44,381 nucleotides of DNA from Flammeovirgaceae bacterium. GTDB lineage: Bacteria; Bacteroidota; Bacteroidia; Cytophagales; Cyclobacteriaceae. Under the pieces are notes generated by a model. The model was given only the letters and a program-made list of their open reading frames with translations, was not told the DNA's origin and searched no databases. Each line of letters starts with the position of its first letter. Position 1 is the stretch's first letter. The translations under genes were made by a program, and so were the position numbers. Shown here piece by piece: positions 1-7,622 of the stretch. Location: NCBI GenBank assembly GCA_023251155.1, contig JAHEZH010000036.1, positions 1 through 44,381 on the forward strand. The letters run 5' to 3'.

Positions 1-1
1 G

Positions 2-283
2 GAACATCGGGTAGGGGAGCGAAAAGAGTTTTTTTCGACAGGCAAAGATGTATGGGAACTGGCCCGGCAGGTATCCAAGGAACGAAGAAGAAGAGAGATC
101 GAACCTATACTGAATGTATTGGGAGAATTGCAGAATGTAACAGGCGATAACAAGAAAGAGGTGGCCGAGTTCAAAAAAGTGACCAGCGATCTTTTCGATT
201 TCACGTATAAAGTGGATGGTATGATCGAGAAGTTTGCCAAATCGGACCAGAGCTGGTTTTATAAACTACTGCTGAAACTTTAA
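2..283 (+). CDS. C-terminal fragment of an unknown protein
   Basis: An open frame enters from the left edge and runs 93 codons to a TAA at 281-283. No start codon is inside the window, so this is the 3' end of a gene. The residues are strongly charged, with a run of arginines (KERRRREIE) followed by a lysine- and glutamate-rich stretch that looks helical and possibly coiled-coil, and the chain ends in WFYKLLLKL. I do not recognise the family. No hairpin terminator is obvious in the AT-rich 92 bp before the next gene. Confidence 0.6.
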   Translation, partial: EHRVGERKEFFSTGKDVWELARQVSKERRRREIEPILNVLGELQNVTGDNKKEVAEFKKVTSDLFDFTYKVDGMIEKFAKSDQSWFYKLLLKL

Positions 284-375
284 TATTTTTTTAATGTAAA
301 CTTTCAATATTTACTGAAATTTGTGAAATAATTGAAAATAAAAAATAAATCAACTCAGGCGAAAAGAAAAGCAAG

Positions 376-1188
376 ATGAAAACCCTTACCGATCATACCA
401 TTATTTATGATGAGGAATGCCCACTGTGTGACCTGTACACCCGCACCTTTCTAAGAACAGGAATGCTGGATCAGCACGGAAGAGAGAAATTCACCGCGGT
501 GGAAAAATGCAGTAAGGCCCGCGTAGATTGGAACCGGGCGAGAAATGAGATAGCGTTGATTGATAAAAAGAATGGGTCCGTTTTGTACGGAGTAGATAGC
601 CTGATGAAGATCCTGGAGTATCAATGGCCGCTGTTGAAACCGCTTTTTGCTAACCGGATATTTCATTTTTTGATGCAGCAATTCTATTTCTTCATTTCAT
701 ACAATCGCAAAGTAATCGTGCCGGCCTCGGTTTTTGAAAAGCAAAATACGTGCACACCCGATCTCAACATATCCTATCGATGGGCCTATATTATTTTCTG
801 CTGGATAATTACTTCGCTGATTTTAGTATCGTATTCCCACCTGCTTGTACCGGTAGTTCCTGCGGGCAGTTACCTGCGGGAATTTACAATCTGCGGTGGC
901 CAGATTTTGTTTCAGGGCAGTATCGTAGCGCTGGTCCGGAAAGAAAAATTCATTCACTACATTGGCAATCTGATGACCATAGCATTGGCAGGAGCGTTGC
1001 TGTTATCCATTGCCTTACTACTCACTTCAGTGATTCATTCCCTGTTGTTTTATGCAATCTACTTTATGCTGGTGGTGTGCCTTATGTTTTTTGAACACAT
1101 CCGAAGAGTGAAGGTACTGGAGCTTCCTTTTTATTTATCCGCCATCTGGGTAATCTATCGTGTACTTGTTTTACTTATTATTTTATAA
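376..1188 (+). CDS. DCC-family (DUF393) thiol-disulfide oxidoreductase-like membrane protein
   Basis: A 270-residue protein beginning with the DCC/YuxK-type signature IIYDEECPLC, where Cys15 and Cys18 form a CxxC pair close to the N terminus. DCC proteins are thioredoxin-fold proteins with a presumed redox role. After about residue 135 the chain becomes hydrophobic, with several probable membrane segments (roughly 137-158, 170-190, 200-245 and 250-270), so the redox domain is tethered to the inner membrane. Only 6 bp separate it from the next gene, so the two are probably cotranscribed; DCC and TIGR01777 proteins are often paired in Bacteroidota. The substrate is unknown. Confidence 0.75.
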   Translation: MKTLTDHTIIYDEECPLCDLYTRTFLRTGMLDQHGREKFTAVEKCSKARVDWNRARNEIALIDKKNGSVLYGVDSLMKILEYQWPLLKPLFANRIFHFLMQQFYFFISYNRKVIVPASVFEKQNTCTPDLNISYRWAYIIFCWIITSLILVSYSHLLVPVVPAGSYLREFTICGGQILFQGSIVALVRKEKFIHYIGNLMTIALAGALLLSIALLLTSVIHSLLFYAIYFMLVVCLMFFEHIRRVKVLELPFYLSAIWVIYRVLVLLIIL

Positions 1189-1194
1189 AGCGGG

Positions 1195-2151
1195 ATGAAA
1201 AAAATAGTGATGGCCGGTGGAACGGGTTTCCTTGGAAAATGTATCGTTAATTATTACTCGGATAAGGATGTTCAGTGCGTGATTCTGACCAGAGGTAGTT
1301 CACGCTTAGATAACAAAGTCAAATATGTAAACTGGGACGGAAAAACACAGGGAGCATGGACAGCAGAACTGGATCATGCGGATGTACTCATTAATCTGAA
1401 TGGTAAATCCGTTGACTGTCGTTACACGGAGAAAAACAAGCAATTGATTTACGCTACGCGATTGGATGCTACTACCGCTCTTGGTATAGCGATACAAAAC
1501 AGCAAGCACCCACCGAAGCTGTGGATTAACTCCGGCTCTGCTACGATCTATCGTCATTCACTTGATAAAGATATGGATGAATACACCGGAGAAGCAGGCC
1601 AGGGGTTTTCGGTAGATGTATGTGAGAAGTGGGAGAGTCTATTCAATAGCTATGCTACACCGGGAACCCGAAAAGTAATTATCCGGACGGGTATTGTGTT
1701 AGGAAGGAAGCGTGGAGCACTTCAGCCGTTAAAACGTTTAGTCCAATTCGGTTTAGGGGGCAGACAAGGTAACGGTAATCACTATTTCAGCTGGCTGCAC
1801 GAAGATGATTTTGCGGCCATCATTGATTTTATCATCACCCATACGGAACTGAATGGGGCGTATAATCTCACCTCACCCCATCCTGTTCCCAACCATCATT
1901 TCATGAAAGCACTTCGTCATGTGCAGGGAGCCTCATTGGGAATTCCTGCTCCGGTATGGTTACTCAAAATAGGAGCTGTACTGATTCAGACAGAAACCGA
2001 ATTAATATTGAAAAGCAGAAGAGTAGTACCGCGCAAACTTCTTGAAGCCGGATATCAATTTAAGTATGATACCATTGAAAAGGCATTACTTGATTTACGT
2101 TCTCCGCTCAGTGCTTTTTCGTCAGCGCAGAAGCCGCTGCCGTATCCATAA
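1195..2151 (+). CDS. TIGR01777-family NAD(P)-binding epimerase/oxidoreductase
   Basis: A 318-residue protein of the extended short-chain dehydrogenase superfamily. The N terminus MKKIVMAGGTGFLG carries the GxxGxxG dinucleotide-binding loop (residues 8-14). RTGIVLGRKRGAL and the C-terminal region match the TIGR01777/YfcH (SulA-related) family, which ends in a DUF1731-like segment. The biochemical reaction of this family is not established. The gene follows the DCC gene by 6 bp. Its last 44 bp overlap the 3' end of the convergent pgl gene, and the terminal 20 or so residues, rich in Ser, Ala and Pro, lie in that overlap. Confidence 0.8.
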   Translation: MKKIVMAGGTGFLGKCIVNYYSDKDVQCVILTRGSSRLDNKVKYVNWDGKTQGAWTAELDHADVLINLNGKSVDCRYTEKNKQLIYATRLDATTALGIAIQNSKHPPKLWINSGSATIYRHSLDKDMDEYTGEAGQGFSVDVCEKWESLFNSYATPGTRKVIIRTGIVLGRKRGALQPLKRLVQFGLGGRQGNGNHYFSWLHEDDFAAIIDFIITHTELNGAYNLTSPHPVPNHHFMKALRHVQGASLGIPAPVWLLKIGAVLIQTETELILKSRRVVPRKLLEAGYQFKYDTIEKALLDLRSPLSAFSSAQKPLPYP

Positions 2152-2842
2152 ACCAGTGAAGCGCTCCTTTTTCAGCGGTGATTAGCTGAGCCGGGTATTC
2201 TTCGATGTTTCGTTCGTCTTCAATGATGTGACGCACGGCCAATGCTTTTCCTTCACCAAACACCAGGTAAGCAATTTCCTTTGCCTGGTTGATTAAAGGA
2301 GCGGTAAGTGTAATACGGAACATCTTTACTTCTTCGATGTAGAGCCCTTTTACCAAGGCTTCTTTCTCGTGTAACACACTGGTGCGAGGGAATAAAGAGG
2401 CGGTGTGTGAATTATCACCTAATCCCAGTAAGATCAGATCAAACGAAGTGGGCTGGCCTGCAAAGTAGGTGAGCACCTCGTTTTGATAAGCCTGTGCAGC
2501 GGTTTCAGGAGCAAGATCTGTATTCATGCGAAAGACCTGAGCCGCTGGGATATTTAACGGTTCAAAGAGGGTTTTCTTCGCCATGAGGTAATTGCTGTCT
2601 TTGTGATCGGCAGGAACGTTGCGCTCATCGCCAAAGAAGAAAAACACCTTACTCCATTCGATCTTGTTTTTATACAGATCTGAAGCAAGCAGTTCATGCA
2701 AGCGCTTCGGCGAACTTCCTCCGGAAAGCACAAAAGAAAATCTTCCGTTTTGTGCAATGGCATTCTTTGCCGTGATCACTATAAAATCGGCCAGTTCGGT
2801 CAGCACCTGATCCACGCTAGCCGATACATGAAATGTACTCAT
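2108..2842 (-). CDS. pgl: 6-phosphogluconolactonase
   Basis: A 244-residue enzyme that hydrolyses 6-phosphogluconolactone to 6-phosphogluconate, the second step of the oxidative pentose-phosphate pathway, in the cytoplasm. Diagnostic motifs of the SOL/DevB-type lactonase are visible: SGGSSPKRLHELL near residue 40 (sugar-phosphate binding), FFFGDERNVP with DSNY, and GLGDNSHTASLFP (catalytic region) near residue 140. The length is normal. It is the last gene of a minus-strand operon, starting 4 bp after the zwf stop, which suggests translational coupling of the two consecutive steps. Its 3' end runs 44 bp into the convergent epimerase gene. Confidence 0.93.
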   Translation of the reverse strand: MSTFHVSASVDQVLTELADFIVITAKNAIAQNGRFSFVLSGGSSPKRLHELLASDLYKNKIEWSKVFFFFGDERNVPADHKDSNYLMAKKTLFEPLNIPAAQVFRMNTDLAPETAAQAYQNEVLTYFAGQPTSFDLILLGLGDNSHTASLFPRTSVLHEKEALVKGLYIEEVKMFRITLTAPLINQAKEIAYLVFGEGKALAVRHIIEDERNIEEYPAQLITAEKGALHWFMDTAAASALTKKH

Positions 2843-2846
2843 CTTC

Positions 2847-4373
2847 TTACTTTTTTTCGTTTTTCAACGGTAGTGTAAACCAATGGAATCCGTCTTTTGC
2901 AATCAATGCTTCGGCTACTTCCGGACCCCATGAATCGGCTGAATAGTTAGGGAAGCTAAGGCTTTTCTTCGCAGCCCATGCATTCAATATAGGCATCAGC
3001 AGATCCCATGCGGCTTCTACCTGGTCACCACGCATGAAGAGCGTCTGATCGCCTTGCATGGTATCCAGCAACAGGGTTTCGTATGCTTCCGGTGTATCGC
3101 CGGTATAGGTTCCTTTGTAATCGAACACCATGTCTACCGGGTTAAGAATCATATCCAGTCCAGGGCGCTTGGCCTGTACCTGCAAGCGGATGCTCATCTC
3201 GGGCTGAATACTGATAATCAACCGGTTTTGTTGCCAGCCTTCCGTGGCTCCAGCAGGGAAAATCAAATGCGGTACATCTTTGAATTGAATGGTGATTACC
3301 GAGGAAGACTGATGCATGCGCTTACCAGTTCTTAAGTAGAAAGGAATGCCATGCCATCTCCAGTTGTCAATGAAGAACTTTACGGCAGCAAAGGTTTCGG
3401 TATTGGATTCCGGATTGACACCAGGCTCTTCGCGATAGCCCGGTACTTCCTTTCCTTCCATCCAGCCTTTGCTGTACTGACCACGCACCGCATTCTTCTG
3501 AATATCCTCCGGAGCAAACTTGCGCATGGAGTTCAGTACATCCACTTTACGATTACGTACTTCATCGGCCTCGAAGCTGACAGGTGGTTCCATGGCTACA
3601 AGACAAAGCAATTGAAGAATATGATTCTGCACCATATCACGCATTGCTCCCGACTCGTCATAATACCCGCCACGATCACCCACACCCAGTTGTTCCGTTA
3701 CCGAAATCTGTACGTGATCGATGTAGTTGCGATTCCAGATCGGCTCCAGAATAGAGTTGGCAAAACGGAAAGCCAGAATGTTTTGTACCGTTTCTTTCCC
3801 GAGGTAATGATCGATACGATAGATCTGGCGTTCCGAGAAAATACCACCCAATAGCTTGTTCAGTTCTTTTGCTGATTCCAGGTCATGGCCAAATGGTTTC
3901 TCAATCACCAGGCGCGCCTTGTCAGGATTAGCCGCCAGGTTGTGCTTCGATAAATTCTCTGCAATAGTAGCGAAGAAACGCGGTGCTACCGCGAGGTAAT
4001 AAATCACATTAGGTTCTTCACCTGCTTCCGCTGTGAACTTGGCAATGCGTTCGCCTTGTTCTTTATAGGTCTTTGCATCTTTGATGTCGGATACCTGGAA
4101 GTAAACGCGATCAGAGAAAACATCCCACTTTTCTTTCTTCGCCTTGCCGCTGCGCGAGAACTGGTTGATATCTTTTAGTAGCTCATTGCGAAACTGCTCG
4201 TCTGTAAATTCAGTACGGCCCATGGCCACAATGGCAAAATTCTTCGGCATCCAGCCATCCAGAAAAAGATTGTATAATGCCGGTATCAGCTTACGCGATG
4301 TAAGATCACCTGTACCACCAAAGATGAAAAATATAGTTGGCTGCGAATGGCCTTTGCCTGCTGGAACGCTCAT
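2847..4373 (-). CDS. zwf: Glucose-6-phosphate 1-dehydrogenase
   Basis: A 508-residue enzyme oxidising glucose 6-phosphate to 6-phosphogluconolactone with reduction of NAD(P). The N terminus shows the nucleotide-binding loop GGTGDLTSRKL (Gly19 onward), and RIDHYLGKE near residue 190 is the family signature containing the catalytic histidine and the substrate-binding lysine. The length is normal. It lies between gnd (108 bp upstream) and pgl (4 bp downstream). The 108-bp gap upstream holds two copies of a 14-bp repeat and could contain a secondary promoter, though I see no clear TAnnTTTG box there. Confidence 0.95.
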   Translation of the reverse strand: MSVPAGKGHSQPTIFFIFGGTGDLTSRKLIPALYNLFLDGWMPKNFAIVAMGRTEFTDEQFRNELLKDINQFSRSGKAKKEKWDVFSDRVYFQVSDIKDAKTYKEQGERIAKFTAEAGEEPNVIYYLAVAPRFFATIAENLSKHNLAANPDKARLVIEKPFGHDLESAKELNKLLGGIFSERQIYRIDHYLGKETVQNILAFRFANSILEPIWNRNYIDHVQISVTEQLGVGDRGGYYDESGAMRDMVQNHILQLLCLVAMEPPVSFEADEVRNRKVDVLNSMRKFAPEDIQKNAVRGQYSKGWMEGKEVPGYREEPGVNPESNTETFAAVKFFIDNWRWHGIPFYLRTGKRMHQSSSVITIQFKDVPHLIFPAGATEGWQQNRLIISIQPEMSIRLQVQAKRPGLDMILNPVDMVFDYKGTYTGDTPEAYETLLLDTMQGDQTLFMRGDQVEAAWDLLMPILNAWAAKKSLSFPNYSADSWGPEVAEALIAKDGFHWFTLPLKNEKK

Positions 4374-4380
4374 TTCTTTA

Positions 4381-4418
4381 TTAATTTGAAAATTGGATAA
4401 TGTGTTAATTTGAAAATT
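4381..4418. repeat. Two 14-bp direct repeats upstream of zwf
   Basis: TTAATTTGAAAATT occurs at 4381-4394 and again, identically, at 4405-4418, with 10 bp between. The repeats sit in the gnd-zwf gap, the first one 7 bp upstream of the zwf start codon. From memory, AATTTGAAAAT-type spacer repeats are common in this phylum, so this may be a generic intergenic repeat rather than an operator. Confidence 0.7.
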
Positions 4419-4481
4419 TTCGGTTTGGCTTACAACTTCTGCTTACCCATCCGGTACACGATTGTTCAGTTTACGCCAAGC

Positions 4482-5897
4482 TTATTTAGCAATCCATTGC
4501 GTATGAAACGTTCCTTCTTTGCCGATACGTTCGTAGGTATGTGCTCCGAAGTAATCACGTTGCGCCTGAATTAAATTCGATGGCATGCGTTCACTGCGGA
4601 ATGCATCGAAGTAGCTCAATGAAGCAGAGAATGCAGGGATAGCAATACCGGAAGCCGCTGTTGACGAAACAATTTTCCGTGTGCCGGCAATGATGCTGTT
4701 TACTTTAGCGGCAATGGCATCGTCCAATAATAAATGTTCCAGTGAGCCATTTTTCTTGTAGGCCTGGTAAATGTCTTCGAGGAAAGTAGAGCGGATAATG
4801 CATCCGCCTCTCCAGATGCGGGCAATCTTATCCAGCTTCAGATCATAGTTAAACTCTTTGGATGTCTGCGTCAGCAGGTGCATACCTTGTGCGTAAGCAA
4901 TGATGGTGCTGAAGTAAAGCGCTTCTTCCAATGCGGAAATCAATTGGGCTTTGTCACCTGAAAGTTTTAATACACCATCTTGGTACAACGATGAAGCCTG
5001 AGTTCTGGCTGCTTTGAACTTGGACAGGTCACGCATCGATACAGCCGTATCAATAGCCGTGATCGGAAGTTGCAGGTCCATGGCCACCTGCGAAGTCCAC
5101 TTACCGGTTCCCTTGGAGCGTGCTTCATCTTTGATGTCGTTCAGTAAAAGATGATCGGCACCGGGTTCTTTATAGGCGAAAATATCGCGCGTGATTTCAA
5201 TGAGGAAGGATTGAAGTCTTCCTTCGTTCCACTGCTTGAAAATGCTATGAATCTCATCACCTTTCAGGCCAAGCCCCTTCTGCATCACTTCATAGGCTTC
5301 GGAAATCAGCTGCATAATCGCATACTCGATACCGTTGTGTACCATCTTTACATAATTACCTGATGCGCCCGGACCAATGTAGGTAACACAGGGCTCACCA
5401 TTTACTTTGGCTGCAATGGCTTCAAATATGGGTTGAACCACCTTGTATGCTTCCTGATCACCACCCGGCATCATGCTTGGCCCTTTGCGCGCACCTTCTT
5501 CTCCACCGGAAACACCCATTCCAAAGAAGTGAAGACCTTTGGCTTTCAGTTCATCCGCTCTCCGGTTGGTATCAGAAAAATGAGAGTTACCACCGTCAAT
5601 AATCAGGTCACCTTTCTCCAAAAGGGGAGCGATCTCTGTAATTACGCTGTCTACGATTTTTCCTGCAGGTACCAGCATCATCACGGCACGTGGTTTTTTC
5701 AAACTGCTGACAAATTCCGTCAGCGATGTAAACCCTTTTACATCGTTTTTGCCTGCTTCACTATCCAGTTGTTTTACTTTTACTTCGTCTTTGTCATAGC
5801 CGGCTACTTTAAAGCCATGTTCTGCCATATTTAAAAGGAGGTTGCGACCCATAACGCCCAACCCGATCATTCCCAGTACATAATTATCGCCTTGCAT
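4482..5897 (-). CDS. gnd: 6-phosphogluconate dehydrogenase, decarboxylating
   Basis: A 471-residue enzyme that oxidatively decarboxylates 6-phosphogluconate to ribulose 5-phosphate. Visible are the N-terminal dinucleotide-binding fold (GLGVMGRNLLLNMAEHGF), the GGNSHFSDT and SGGEEGARKGPSMMPGG substrate-binding loops, the catalytic-lysine segment GNYVKMVHNGIEY, and the C-terminal IWRGGCIIRS signature. The length is that of the standard long-form homodimeric enzyme. It starts 31 bp after the HAD gene and precedes zwf by 108 bp, so the order on the minus strand is rpiB, HAD, gnd, zwf, pgl. The product is a substrate of the ribose-5-phosphate interconversion catalysed elsewhere, and rpiB in the same run handles that step. 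Confidence 0.95.
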   Translation of the reverse strand: MQGDNYVLGMIGLGVMGRNLLLNMAEHGFKVAGYDKDEVKVKQLDSEAGKNDVKGFTSLTEFVSSLKKPRAVMMLVPAGKIVDSVITEIAPLLEKGDLIIDGGNSHFSDTNRRADELKAKGLHFFGMGVSGGEEGARKGPSMMPGGDQEAYKVVQPIFEAIAAKVNGEPCVTYIGPGASGNYVKMVHNGIEYAIMQLISEAYEVMQKGLGLKGDEIHSIFKQWNEGRLQSFLIEITRDIFAYKEPGADHLLLNDIKDEARSKGTGKWTSQVAMDLQLPITAIDTAVSMRDLSKFKAARTQASSLYQDGVLKLSGDKAQLISALEEALYFSTIIAYAQGMHLLTQTSKEFNYDLKLDKIARIWRGGCIIRSTFLEDIYQAYKKNGSLEHLLLDDAIAAKVNSIIAGTRKIVSSTAASGIAIPAFSASLSYFDAFRSERMPSNLIQAQRDYFGAHTYERIGKEGTFHTQWIAK

Positions 5898-5928
5898 AGT
5901 GCTTTTTGATTTTATAGTAAGTGATTTA

Positions 5929-6537
5929 TTATCCTAAATTTTCCAAAATTTTCTTGGTCTGCTCAAATCCCTGATGAAGGTACGCATTGATTCCTAATTT
6001 GGCAGCAGCGGCCACTAACATGGGCCGGTCATCGAAGTAAATGCTGTCCTCCGCTTTGCTTTGCCCTACGCCAAGCGCGAGCTTGAAAATGCCGGGGTCG
6101 GGTTTGCGCATGCCTACATCGCATGACGACACAAAGGCATCGAATACCCTTTTCAATTGAAACTTCTGTATGCGATAGTCGTTGAGTTCTTTGCCCTCAT
6201 TGTTGATCGAGACAAAACGATGACCTGTTCTTTCTTTCCACTGGCATATCCATGAAATCATATCGGGCAACTCTTGCGATTCATTCAGCATGAACTGAAC
6301 AAACTCATCGTACGTAAAATTCCGCGGCTTGGTAAAAACTACCGTTTCCAGGTACTCACGAAGGGTAATTTTTCCGATCTCGTACGTATTGAAAATGAAT
6401 TCATGCGGGTAGTTGATCTCGTTGTATTCCAATCCAAAGTGCTTGGCTGCCTTTTCGCGCGACTCGTGCCCCCATCCGTTGGTGAGCAACACGCCACCAA
6501 TGTCGCAGAAGATCGTTTTTGGTTCTCGATAACTCAT
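5929..6537 (-). CDS. HAD-superfamily phosphatase, YihX-like
   Basis: A 202-residue HAD hydrolase. Motif I is FCDIGGVLLTNGW with the nucleophile Asp, and Gly replaces the second Asp, as in the YihX-type branch (usually FDLGGVL). FVSINNEG is the motif II region, MRKPDPGIFKLAL carries the motif III lysine and IYFDDRPM the motif IV aspartates. A cap of helical sequence lies between motifs I and II. E. coli YihX removes phosphate from alpha-glucose 1-phosphate; whether this protein does so is inference. It sits between rpiB (16 bp upstream) and gnd (31 bp downstream), so a sugar-phosphate substrate is plausible. Confidence 0.8.
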   Translation of the reverse strand: MSYREPKTIFCDIGGVLLTNGWGHESREKAAKHFGLEYNEINYPHEFIFNTYEIGKITLREYLETVVFTKPRNFTYDEFVQFMLNESQELPDMISWICQWKERTGHRFVSINNEGKELNDYRIQKFQLKRVFDAFVSSCDVGMRKPDPGIFKLALGVGQSKAEDSIYFDDRPMLVAAAAKLGINAYLHQGFEQTKKILENLG

Positions 6538-6553
6538 TGTATAGCAATGCGAT

Positions 6554-6997
6554 TTACTTCTCTACGTTTCTGATTTTTTCCAGCCTGCGCAGGTGACGTT
6601 CACCACCAATAAACGTGGCATTTAAAAAATCAAGAATCAGTTCTTTGGCCGCTTCTACACCGGTAACTCTCCCGCCCAGGCAAATGATGTTCATGGCATC
6701 GTCTTCCACCCCCTGGTGGGCCGAAAAATTTTCATGAATGAGTGCCGCACGTACACCTTTTATTTTGTTGGCAACAACAGATGCCCCCACACCGCTTCCG
6801 CAGATGGCAATGCCGCGTTCCAGTTCGCCATTGCCTACCGCCTGCGCCAGTGGAATAACAAAGTCAGGAAAGTCATCTTTTGAATCAAGAACACTAGCAC
6901 CGAAGTCTTTTACTTCATAATTCTTTGATGCTAAAAAAGATAAGATGGTTTGCTTCAGTTCGAAGCCTCCATGGTCAGCAGCAATTCCTATTTTCAT
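6554..6997 (-). CDS. rpiB: Ribose-5-phosphate isomerase B
   Basis: A 147-residue RpiB/LacAB-type isomerase interconverting ribulose 5-phosphate and ribose 5-phosphate. The N terminus IGIAADHGGFELKQTI contains the conserved Asp-His pair, and AICGSGVGASVVANKIKGVRAAL carries the active-site cysteine and anion-binding glycines. The C-terminal GGRVTGVEAAKEL and GGERHLRRLEKI segments match the family. The length is normal. It is the first gene of the minus-strand pentose-phosphate run and is divergent from iorA across 161 bp. That gap holds a short inverted repeat (AACGG at 7034-7038, CCGTT at 7044-7048) of unknown meaning. Confidence 0.92.
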   Translation of the reverse strand: MKIGIAADHGGFELKQTILSFLASKNYEVKDFGASVLDSKDDFPDFVIPLAQAVGNGELERGIAICGSGVGASVVANKIKGVRAALIHENFSAHQGVEDDAMNIICLGGRVTGVEAAKELILDFLNATFIGGERHLRRLEKIRNVEK

Positions 6998-7158
6998 TGA
7001 GCAAATAGATGTACTTTAGGTAGTTAAATTTTTAACGGAATACCCGTTTTGTTTTCCGATTTTCCGCTGGTAATCGAAAATGTAATGTTACTCATAATTC
7101 ATAAAAAGAACGGGAATTTTTCAATAACTTATCCTCAGTAATCGTATTCTTTTCAATT

Positions 7159-7620
7159 ATGGCAAACTACAAATTACAAATTAACGGGCGGAGTTACGAA
7201 ACCGAAACAGAGGCCGATACTCCACTACTCTGGGTACTTCGCGATCACCTGGGGCTGGTGGGCACCAAGTATGGCTGTGGCATAGCGCAATGCGGTGCCT
7301 GTACCGTTCATCTCAATGGAAATGCCGTTCGTTCCTGCTCGCTGCCGGTGTCGGCCGTAGGAACAAAAAAGATCACTACCATCGAGGGGCTTTCTGCTCA
7401 TGGCGATCATCCGGTACAGGCGGCATGGCATGAAGTAGATGTAGCACAATGTGGCTATTGCCAGGCCGGCCAGATCATGACGGCCAGTGCATTACTTGCC
7501 AAAAATCCTACCCCCACTGCGGAGCAGATTGATAACGCCATGAATGGAAACATCTGCCGTTGTGGAACTTATCATCGTATACATGAAGCGATTACATTAG
7601 CCTCTTCCAAAATGAAATAA
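7159..7620 (+). CDS. iorA: Molybdenum hydroxylase [2Fe-2S] subunit (isoquinoline 1-oxidoreductase alpha type)
   Basis: A 153-residue electron-transfer subunit of the xanthine-oxidase family. The plant-type ferredoxin [2Fe-2S] ligands are Cys40, Cys45, Cys48 and Cys60 ([16 protein letters not shown] then RSCS). The second cluster is bound by Cys98, Cys101, Cys133 and Cys135 (CGYC and CRC). It passes electrons away from the molybdenum centre of the partner encoded 2 bp downstream. The N-terminal length and the absence of a FAD subunit match the two-subunit IorAB type, which is thought to hand electrons to a cytochrome. The substrate cannot be read from the sequence, so isoquinoline is only the family name. 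Confidence 0.87.
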   Translation: MANYKLQINGRSYETETEADTPLLWVLRDHLGLVGTKYGCGIAQCGACTVHLNGNAVRSCSLPVSAVGTKKITTIEGLSAHGDHPVQAAWHEVDVAQCGYCQAGQIMTASALLAKNPTPTAEQIDNAMNGNICRCGTYHRIHEAITLASSKMK

Positions 7621-7622
7621 CC

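Noticed and set aside
3351-3854. Antisense frame of 167 codons opposite zwf
   Set aside because: It is a shadow of zwf, with no signal, motif or start-site support.
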